Shown: positions 57,261-64,000 of the stretch, one piece after another
Position numbering within the stretch: position 1 is the stretch's first letter
Layout of the letters: each line of letters opens with the position of its first letter
Assembly (NCBI RefSeq): GCF_005886805.2
Contig: NZ_CP045429.1
Span: 2,450,501 to 2,514,500 of the forward strand
DNA: 64,000 nucleotides
Direction of reading: 5' to 3'
Source of the DNA: Pseudoalteromonas rubra
Lineage (GTDB): Bacteria; Pseudomonadota; Gammaproteobacteria; Enterobacterales; Alteromonadaceae
Program-made: the position numbers and the translations under genes
Notes under the pieces: generated by a model
Seen by the model: the letters and a program-made list of their open reading frames with translations, nothing else
Told to the model about the DNA's origin: nothing
Databases searched by the model: none

Positions 57261-58190
57261 ATGAAAATAAAATTACTTTGTTTACAACTCGCAGCACTTA
57301 TTGCACTGAGCGGCTGCCAGTCTTCCGGTCAATCTCATCAAACTACTACAGGCGCAATCGGGCACTGCAACCCCCTTACCTATCAGTGTCATCAACAACG
57401 TAAAAGCAGCCCAATCAGCACATCAATTCAGGCCAAACTTGAGCGGGCTAATGCACTGAGCCGTTCAGGTAAAATACTCCCTGCAATGGAACTTTTAGAG
57501 AGCCTGACCCCAGGTACTAAGGCTGAGACTGCTGCAATAAACTATCAACTTGCGCTGGTGCACGATCGTAACCAAATGGACCATATGGTGGTTTATTACG
57601 CACAAGCCGCGCTGTCCGGGCAACATTTGGACTCAGAAAAACACGCGACACTGTTACGCCTTGAACTTCTCAGATTATTTAGACTGGGGTATTTTGATGA
57701 AGCTAAAAGTAAGATCGACGCCTATTACACATATATGGGGATAACAGCAGACAGATATCTTGACCCGGTGCTGCTTTACATTGCCTTACAGCAGGACGAT
57801 AAAGCGGCAATGAGTGCACTCAGAGAAAAAATGAATAAAAGCTCACAAAAGTCAGATGTCTACGCCAGTTTTGTCGCACTCACCTCAGTGAAGATAGAGC
57901 AAGCGAAACAACCTAGGTTTTCTTTGCCCAAGGAGCCCGTTGTTAAATATCAGGTGCCATACGACTATCCGAGAGAAGCAGCTTACCAGAGAATTGAAGG
58001 CCATATATCGCTACAATTTGATATCGATAGTCAGGGAAAGCCGGTAAACATTACGGTCTTAGAATCAAGCCCTACAGGCGTTTTTGACCAGGCTGGGATT
58101 GATGCATTAACTCAATGGCGGTACCTGGTCAATCTGGACACGAATGGCAAAGTGATCGAAGGCCAGGCACTTAACATTGAATTTCGGTGA
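57261..58190 (+). CDS. Lipoprotein with TPR-like region and C-terminal TonB domain
   Basis: 309 residues. The lipobox is IALSGC (Cys 19). The middle ~150 residues are helical, TPR-like (ALSRSGKILPAMELLESLTP, YQLALVHDRNQMDHMVVYYA). The last ~85 residues form a TonB C-terminal domain: YDYPREAAYQRIEGHISLQF, then DSQGKPVNITVLESSPTGVF and ALTQWRY. TonB proteins normally have an N-terminal membrane helix, so a lipid-anchored version is unusual. It could contact TonB-dependent receptors or be a TonB-like sensor. A CNPLTYQC pair may form a disulfide. It is a single gene. Confidence 0.82.
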   Translation: MKIKLLCLQLAALIALSGCQSSGQSHQTTTGAIGHCNPLTYQCHQQRKSSPISTSIQAKLERANALSRSGKILPAMELLESLTPGTKAETAAINYQLALVHDRNQMDHMVVYYAQAALSGQHLDSEKHATLLRLELLRLFRLGYFDEAKSKIDAYYTYMGITADRYLDPVLLYIALQQDDKAAMSALREKMNKSSQKSDVYASFVALTSVKIEQAKQPRFSLPKEPVVKYQVPYDYPREAAYQRIEGHISLQFDIDSQGKPVNITVLESSPTGVFDQAGIDALTQWRYLVNLDTNGKVIEGQALNIEFR

Positions 58191-58349
58191 GGCCTGAACT
58201 ATTGACCATTTGCCCACTCACAAGCCAAAACAAGCCTTATAACCGGCTCAATTTAATTACGTGACATGATACCCTGCCAAGACAGGATAAGTCCAAAAAC
58301 GATTTGGGCTTATCCTGACTACTAGGTCGCAACAAAGCAAAGTATTTTG

Positions 58350-59351
58350 CTAACCTACCATTAGCTCATCATGCTGTTGATATAAGGTAGACGCTTCAAG
58401 CTGCTGACCTTTGACAATGCTGAAATGCCTGCCACCAAAACGAACTCTCCCCCGCTTGCGTTCAATGAGAGACTCAGCCATGGATTTATCTTTCATACGA
58501 TCAACAAACTGTTTGCGCGCACGATGGATCTGGATATTGATATGACTCTCTGTCAGTCCCAAATCACGCGACAATTGCTTCACCGACACCCATCCCTGCG
58601 ACGCATCATCGACTTGATGTTGCATATCTTTTACCCGGTAACGCGCCAACAGTGCAGTCAGATAATGGTGTGTCCGGGTTTCAAAATCGACTTTCTCTTG
58701 CGCTTGCTTCACCTGTAATTCGGCGTACTCCTCATCCTGGCTCAGTGTAAATAAGTATTCCAAATCGGCTGGATCCGTTTCAGTTACTTCCGCTGTACAC
58801 TCCTGCTGACTTGCTCGTGTCTGGATCAAACTCCAAACCTGTTGCGCAAACCGCAGTTGCTCACCATCGGTAATACTAACGGGATGTTCAGAGCCGACCT
58901 CCTCATAACACCAGGATTGCTCCGTACTGTTGAAATACACTATCAGCTCGGGATCCGATTCACTCGGTAGCAAATGATAGTTCTCCAACTGAATCACCGG
59001 CTCTTGTCCATCGACAAGCTCATCATGACTATATGGCACCAGCAAATCTTCAGGTGGTGCTAAGTCTGTGACACAGAAACTGTGACAACTTGAGTCGGAA
59101 AACCGAATTTCGTCATTGATGTTTAATGCAACATCCTGATTGTAAGGCACCCTGACATCATTTAACCAGGTGCCATTACGACTCAAATCACGTAAAAACC
59201 AGTAGCCCTGTTGCCATTCAATAACGGCATGGATCCGCGAAATAGCCAATTCATCAAAGCAGCTATCCACGGAGTGTTTGAGTCGCCCAAATCGATGAAA
59301 TGACTTTAAATATAAATACTTAGATTGCTGTTTATGCTTTAACGTGGCCAT
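58350..59351 (-). CDS. FHA-domain protein with C-terminal helix-turn-helix region
   Basis: About 333 residues from the ATG at 59351, chosen for its GAGGAG ribosome-binding site over an upstream ATG 12 codons earlier. The N-terminal FHA domain shows FGRLKHSVDSCFDELAISRIHAVIEW and LRDLSRNGTWLNDVRV, the phosphothreonine-binding loops. The C-terminal 100 residues (VSVKQLSRDLGLTESHINIQIHRARKQF) look like a winged or sigma-4-like helix-turn-helix. It could bind DNA under control of phosphorylation. It is divergent from a Ser/Thr kinase gene, which is the likely partner (inference). Confidence 0.82.
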   Translation of the reverse strand: MATLKHKQQSKYLYLKSFHRFGRLKHSVDSCFDELAISRIHAVIEWQQGYWFLRDLSRNGTWLNDVRVPYNQDVALNINDEIRFSDSSCHSFCVTDLAPPEDLLVPYSHDELVDGQEPVIQLENYHLLPSESDPELIVYFNSTEQSWCYEEVGSEHPVSITDGEQLRFAQQVWSLIQTRASQQECTAEVTETDPADLEYLFTLSQDEEYAELQVKQAQEKVDFETRTHHYLTALLARYRVKDMQHQVDDASQGWVSVKQLSRDLGLTESHINIQIHRARKQFVDRMKDKSMAESLIERKRGRVRFGGRHFSIVKGQQLEASTLYQQHDELMVG

Positions 59352-59652
59352 AGTCGCTCCTCGATAACGGCTCTGGGAGGCTGTCACACAATGTGTTGTG
59401 CCAAATCCCAGTTTACTGTCCCTTCATAAGCATAACACCGTTTACTGAAAACACAGATTTCACCACATTACACCTAAGTATTGTCATATTCAAAACAGTC
59501 GCTACTGGCCTCTGAGCGGATAAGCTGGCATTTGATTTGCTTAACCGTTACTATGACAATTCGGTACATATGGCACTGTTCAAGGCCACTTTCCCGGCAC
59601 AAGAATTACGTTTAACGCGTTGCCATCCGTAAGGCACAAGATAATAGATAAC
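59352..59652. promoter_or_regulatory. Divergent promoter region between FHA and kinase genes
   Basis: 301 bases with no gene. It should contain both promoters; no recognised operator was found. Confidence 0.5.
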
Positions 59653-62247
59653 ATGGATAAATCGCACCAACCTTCACACACAACGCAGTCAGCGGATCAC
59701 AATATCAGAGTCCAGCAAGCTGACTTACCCGAACATTATCATGTTATAAAAGTGTTAGGGGAAGGAGGAATGGGCGAAGTATTACTCGCAGAAGATACCC
59801 GACTCAACCGCCAGGTTGCTATCAAGCGACTTAAGATGCATGGCACAGGCGAAGATATCTCTGTCGCAATTGCAGAGGCACAGATCCTCGCAAGATTAAA
59901 TCACACTCACATCGTTCAGCTTTACGATATAATAACTACACCCTCACAGGTCTTCCTGATTATGGAGTACGTTGATGGCAACACCTTACTTTTTCACCAG
60001 AAAACTCACATACTGAGCCTCGAGCAAAAGCTCACACTACTGATACAAATCGCCAATGGTGTTGCAGCGGCCCATCAATGTGGTGTGATCCACTGTGACC
60101 TTAAGCCGTCAAATATCCTGCTCGATACAAATCAGCAAGTTAAAATCACGGACTTTGGCATTGCACGTCTCACTCAGGCACATGAAGATGAACATACTGC
60201 CAAAGTGCATCAAAGCCATGGCAGTATACTGGCAATTTCACCCGAACAGTTACGAGGAGATACCCTGACTCCTCAATCGGATTTATTTTCTTTTGGCGTA
60301 TTAGCATATGAACTTATCAGTGGACGCCATCCATTTGGCAAAACCAATATACGTGGACGTATTTTAACTGGTGAGTATGACAACGCCGATGAGATCATTC
60401 CAGCTCTGCCTGAGCCGCTTTGCTGTTTGTTGAACCAACTGCTTTCAACCTCCCCCAAAGAGCGCCCGGCGGATGCAAGACAAGTAGCCAAGCGTCTTGA
60501 ACACATTCTGATAGCACTCACACAAAATGCGATATTGGAACAAGAAACAGTCCCTCTGCACGCTGCACCTGAACAGAAAAACAAGGCACCTAAGATAAGT
60601 TGGTACACGAATCGTCGCGTCGTATTTTTGGCTTCGTTTTGCATCATGGTGTTTACGCTCATCACCTTTTTCCTGACCTGGAATAGCTCGGAGCGCACAG
60701 ATACCACCCGTTATATTGCGGTGCTAAAACCACCGCAAAAAAATGTAGTGAGTGCAACGATCAATCAAGCTATCAGACAATACATTTTGCAAAATGAAGG
60801 ACTGGAACTGGTGGTTTATAACCATGAGGCCTATTCTAGTCTACAGGAAGTGGCTAGCGCTACAGGTGCCACTGATATCATTACCAGTGAAATAGACTGC
60901 TCTGATGCCAGCTGCGAAGTCACATTCAGCAGGTTATACGGCGACAAGTGGACAGTTCAGCAGCAAATATCCTGGCCCATGCCAGCCAATACACACCTGA
61001 ATAATTTTTATACGGCTCAGCAACATGCCGCAAAGCTATTTGGGGAAATTGCACCAATAAAAGTGCAGCGCTGGAAAATAAACCAAAAAGAATATCTGGA
61101 TTATCTTGCCATATATGAAGATGTTAACACCAACGGGGCTTACAACATCGATAGCCTCAACAGGCTGGAAGCGCTTTTAACTGACGCCCCAGAACTTTCT
61201 GCCGCGTATACTCTGCTGGTCGATGTTGGATTAAATATTTATCATCAAAGTAAAGATGACGCGATACTGGCTCGGTTAAGCATGAAGCTTAATAACGCAC
61301 CCATAAGCTATAAACAAAGTGTACTTTTTCAAAGAGAAATGATGCTTCTGGCGTTGGAAAAAAATGATATGCAAGCCTTTGACATACACTACGAAAAAGC
61401 CACAGCCAGGTCGCTAAGTGACTATGACGCGCAAATTATTTTAGCTCGTAAAGCAAAAAAACAAGGCGCACTCGATCAGTCTATTGAGCACCTTGAGAAG
61501 GCGCTTTCTTTGCGCAGTAGCACCTTTGTGATGTTTAACCTTGCCAATGACCTGTATTTAAATAGTCAGTTTGAACGTGCTATCTCCCTGTTGAATAAGA
61601 TTATTGAAATCACACCCGATGACTACCTGGCTAACCAACTACTTGCTGACATCTTTATGATACAGGGGCAACTGGACAAAGCCATCACACGATATCAAGT
61701 CGTCGTGCAAAAAGATCCTCAACCAATGGATTTGAATATGCTGGCATTGACCCTGATGCTAGATCAACAATACCCGGCAGCGCTGGAAGTAGCCAGATCT
61801 TTGCCTGATGTCGAAAATAATACCTTGTTTTTACTGAACCTTGCGGACATAGAAAAGCTAAATGGCAATATGCAGGAAGCAACTCAACATTATCAACGTG
61901 TCATCCATTTAAATGCAGATCAGCACTCAATGTATGAATTACTCGACAGAGCGCAAGCTCATGCCCAACTGGGTCAATTTGAGCAAGCTATCAGCACCTT
62001 AAATCGTGCAATTAAGCTTTCCCCTGACAACAGTGAATATGCTTTCACGGCAGCGCTGGTTTACGCCTTGGCCAATGAACAAACATCTGCAATCGTTCAT
62101 GCCAAAGCCGCATTAGAAGTGGGTTATGGCACAGTTTGGTTTAATTTACCCTGGTTTAGGTCTTTGTGCGGTAATCCAGGCTTTCTCGCATTATTGACAC
62201 AAGAAAGCCCGCTATGCAGAACTAGCCCTCAACCTTCAGAAGTTTGA
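59653..62247 (+). CDS. Membrane-anchored Ser/Thr protein kinase with TPR repeats
   Basis: About 864 residues from the ATG at 59653 (a TTG at 59620 would add 11). The N-terminal kinase has the glycine loop VLGEGGMGEVLLAED, VAIK Lys 58, catalytic HCDLKPSN (Asp 149) and DFG (Asp 167). The usual HRD Arg is Cys, so it is a non-RD kinase. The activation segment ends in GSILAISPEQ. A membrane span (VFLASFCIMVFTLITFFLTW) follows near residue 335. The periplasmic part carries ~8 TPR-like repeats to the C-terminus. It is convergent with the next gene and divergent from the FHA gene, suggesting a phospho-signalling pair. Confidence 0.9.
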   Translation: MDKSHQPSHTTQSADHNIRVQQADLPEHYHVIKVLGEGGMGEVLLAEDTRLNRQVAIKRLKMHGTGEDISVAIAEAQILARLNHTHIVQLYDIITTPSQVFLIMEYVDGNTLLFHQKTHILSLEQKLTLLIQIANGVAAAHQCGVIHCDLKPSNILLDTNQQVKITDFGIARLTQAHEDEHTAKVHQSHGSILAISPEQLRGDTLTPQSDLFSFGVLAYELISGRHPFGKTNIRGRILTGEYDNADEIIPALPEPLCCLLNQLLSTSPKERPADARQVAKRLEHILIALTQNAILEQETVPLHAAPEQKNKAPKISWYTNRRVVFLASFCIMVFTLITFFLTWNSSERTDTTRYIAVLKPPQKNVVSATINQAIRQYILQNEGLELVVYNHEAYSSLQEVASATGATDIITSEIDCSDASCEVTFSRLYGDKWTVQQQISWPMPANTHLNNFYTAQQHAAKLFGEIAPIKVQRWKINQKEYLDYLAIYEDVNTNGAYNIDSLNRLEALLTDAPELSAAYTLLVDVGLNIYHQSKDDAILARLSMKLNNAPISYKQSVLFQREMMLLALEKNDMQAFDIHYEKATARSLSDYDAQIILARKAKKQGALDQSIEHLEKALSLRSSTFVMFNLANDLYLNSQFERAISLLNKIIEITPDDYLANQLLADIFMIQGQLDKAITRYQVVVQKDPQPMDLNMLALTLMLDQQYPAALEVARSLPDVENNTLFLLNLADIEKLNGNMQEATQHYQRVIHLNADQHSMYELLDRAQAHAQLGQFEQAISTLNRAIKLSPDNSEYAFTAALVYALANEQTSAIVHAKAALEVGYGTVWFNLPWFRSLCGNPGFLALLTQESPLCRTSPQPSEV

Positions 62248-62253
62248 TGCTGT

Positions 62254-62784
62254 TTAGGCTGGTTTATTTCTTCGTACACCTACTCTAGGGTCCTGAGAGT
62301 AGAATATCTCGTTCAGCTGACCCGCTGAGTTATTTAATCTCACAGCAACGAAACGGAAGTCGATGGTTTCAAACATGTCACCCGGCAGAGCGGCATTACG
62401 AAGCACATTATCAATCGTCAGAACCAGGGTTTTACCTGAGCTTTGAATTTCTGTCGTCAGATTATAATCCTGTGCATCTTGCTCACTGGACAGAGAAATA
62501 CCGTTTTGCCAAAAGCGCCAATCTCCTGACGTGCACTCTTCCATCTCTACAATAAAAACAGCCTGCTGTTTGGAGATCAAGGCACGCCGAGCATTATCTG
62601 AAATGCCAGGTATATCACCCAAATCAAACTCAACATTGAGTTGCGCATCCTCCGATACCAACTTATATTCTCCACACTCCTGATCGTAGTATTTCAAACC
62701 CCACTGTTCACTCGTGCCCGTCGGGCTAAGTCGAAACAGAAAACTCTTGCTGTTAAGTTCTACACTCATAACTTTGTTTTGCAT
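62254..62784 (-). CDS. Hypothetical protein, about 176 residues
   Basis: Not recognised. Soluble, without a signal peptide or membrane span. It is beta-rich and acidic, with YKLVSEDAQLNVEFDLGDIP, FIVEMEECTSGDWRFWQNGI and a C-terminal IFYSQDPRVGVRRNKPA. The second ATG (62784) is preferred, because AAGGA lies nine bases before it and touches the first ATG. It ends six bases from the kinase gene's stop on the opposite strand. It is divergent from the GH18-like gene, and 200 bases of spacer between them hold both promoters. Confidence 0.68.
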   Translation of the reverse strand: MQNKVMSVELNSKSFLFRLSPTGTSEQWGLKYYDQECGEYKLVSEDAQLNVEFDLGDIPGISDNARRALISKQQAVFIVEMEECTSGDWRFWQNGISLSSEQDAQDYNLTTEIQSSGKTLVLTIDNVLRNAALPGDMFETIDFRFVAVRLNNSAGQLNEIFYSQDPRVGVRRNKPA

Positions 62785-62993
62785 CTTCGTCATTCCTTAT
62801 CGGTTATTTCGCTGTTCAGCTTACTCCGTGTTTTAGAAAAACACCAATGAAATCCGCTAATTATTATTCCCTTTACCACAACAAAATATCTCCTGCTAGT
62901 GCATGTAAGAAGGTGTAATACTGGTGTAATGGTGTGCGTGAGCAAATCTCTTCATAGTATTGTCCCAGATAGGTAAACTATTAAGTTATCATT

Positions 62994-63752
62994 ATGACTT
63001 TTGAATATAATTCTCGCCCAGCAGAGGCCGAAAACCGCAATACAACATGCGAAAAAGTGATGTATATCAGTGGTGTACAGGTAAGACCTGCTGGTCTGGA
63101 CGGGGCCAGGCTCGTCGCAGTCGGCGGTACCAACGCCTTTCAGGCACATCTGGATGCAACACGCGCAAACTACCCTAATACCCGCTTGCTGCTCAGCCTC
63201 TCACCTGATGATAACGGTTGGCGCTACCTTAGCCAGGACATTAATGGCTGCCAGGGGTTTTGTCAGAGTGTGGTCGATTTTTTGCAACACTATGATCTGG
63301 ATGGACTCAACCTGGATGCCGCCTCGTATTATGCTCAACTGGAAACACAAGCAATCAGTGGCAGCACGCATTATAAAAACCTGGTTACTATTTCATCTCA
63401 TGATTTCGACGCACTACTGTTAGGCCTAAAGTATCAGTTTGGTCAGGCTGCACGAATTTGCGGGCAATCCTATTTATTGACGCAAATTGCTAACAGTACT
63501 GCACCGCTATTAAACCATAGCTATGCTGGGGAACTGGCGTGCAATAGCGAGGTTATCGGAGAAATGCAAACCCCACTAACAAGTAAAGGCCGCACAGTTT
63601 GCCTGAGTGATAAAGAAGCTGCCACACTAAGAGGCGGTGGCAGCTCTGGCAGAATGAGTGGCGTTATCAAATACCATAAAAACACACTCAATCACATGCA
63701 AGAGCGAGATTATTTCAGATATAGCCGTTTTGTAAATTTGATAAATGACTAG
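62994..63752 (+). CDS. Degenerate GH18-like (TIM-barrel) protein
   Basis: 252 residues. The pattern RLLLSLSPDDNGWRYL followed by VVDFLQHYDLDGLNLDAASY matches the barrel strands of family 18 glycosidases. There the motif is DGxDxDxE; here it reads DGLNLDAAS, without the catalytic Glu. It is therefore probably not an active chitinase and may be a carbohydrate-binding relative. The protein is short for GH18 (usually 300 or more residues) and has no signal peptide from this start. Four cysteines occur near the motif. No ribosome-binding site is obvious. It lies between a hypothetical gene and an ACT-domain gene. Confidence 0.62.
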   Translation: MTFEYNSRPAEAENRNTTCEKVMYISGVQVRPAGLDGARLVAVGGTNAFQAHLDATRANYPNTRLLLSLSPDDNGWRYLSQDINGCQGFCQSVVDFLQHYDLDGLNLDAASYYAQLETQAISGSTHYKNLVTISSHDFDALLLGLKYQFGQAARICGQSYLLTQIANSTAPLLNHSYAGELACNSEVIGEMQTPLTSKGRTVCLSDKEAATLRGGGSSGRMSGVIKYHKNTLNHMQERDYFRYSRFVNLIND

Positions 63753-63765
63753 ACCTTTGTATCAA

Positions 63766-64000
63766 TTAGCTTGATGCAGCCAAAGTAGTCAGAGCGCCCA
63801 AAGCAGCCTGCGCATGGCTGGTTTGTACAAAAATATGATCGTGATAAAACGCGGCAACTACATTGGCACTGATCCCTTGTTCGGTCAGACATCGCGCAAC
63901 GGCAGCTGTAAGGCCAACGGCTTCCAGACTGGAGTGAACAGTCAAAGTTATCTGGTGAAATGGACCTTCATACTCAAGGCCATACTGCTGTGCAGCCGCT
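63766..64000 (-). CDS. ACT-domain protein (partial, cut by right edge)
   Basis: C-terminal 78 residues of a protein, open to the window edge. The sequence FHQITLTVHSSLEAVGLTAA, then RCLTEQGISANVVAAFYHDH and IFVQTSHAQAALGAL, matches the C-terminal ACT-like domain of small regulatory proteins of the DUF2241 type. The role is ligand (possibly amino-acid) binding; nothing more specific can be said from this fragment. It is convergent with the GH18-like gene, with 13 bases between the stops. Confidence 0.8.
   Translation of the reverse strand, partial: AAAQQYGLEYEGPFHQITLTVHSSLEAVGLTAAVARCLTEQGISANVVAAFYHDHIFVQTSHAQAALGALTTLAASS

Noticed and set aside
62994..63752. Active chitinase
   Set aside because: The catalytic glutamate of the GH18 motif is missing and no signal peptide is present.

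Overview
The window looks like a chromosomal segment of a marine gammaproteobacterium, most likely Pseudoalteromonas or a close relative. This is an inference from gene content (thrS-infC-rpmI-rplT, a long AcnB, several TonB and RND systems, cassette and REP elements); no rRNA is present to prove it. No tRNA, rRNA or CRISPR array was seen.

Layout. 1-3064: translation operon thrS-infC-rpmI-rplT (minus strand; rplT is cut by the window edge), with an AUU start for infC. 3302-6896: a nuclease/phosphatase-fold protein, a DUF3010 protein and an ABC exporter. 6913-12340: a TetR regulator divergent from an RND efflux pair, with two near-identical operator-like palindromes between them. 12638-20460: an acyl-CoA synthetase, a very large hybrid sensor kinase and a flavin-linked oxidoreductase.

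20.5-41 kb is an accessory region, mostly minus strand and richer in A+T. It holds short genes separated by attC-like sites, with no integron integrase in view (a CALIN-like, decayed cassette array). It also holds two almost identical REP-associated tyrosine transposase (RAYT) genes in direct orientation, dense REP-type palindrome arrays, and a 7-kb Sec-exported RHS/SpvB-type polymorphic toxin gene with a candidate immunity gene. Beside the RHS gene lies a displaced older RHS tip: a 36-bp core fragment, REP repeats, a truncated Fic toxin end and an overlapping immunity gene. Three paralogous small exported proteins are scattered through this region. A decayed copy of the acnB 3' end lies 5.5 kb from the true acnB end and may mark an old integration site.

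41-64 kb is mostly ordinary chromosome: acnB; an unusual operon of a LuxI/exosortase-type acyltransferase and an E1(ThiF)-nitroreductase fusion; an operon of retropepsin-like protease, RimK ligase and AspA-like deacylase; a TonB-dependent receptor; an exported M24 peptidase; several exported proteins or lipoproteins; a divergent FHA / Ser-Thr kinase pair; a degenerate GH18-like protein; and the end of an ACT-domain gene at the right edge.

All family assignments come from motifs read by eye; no database search was run.
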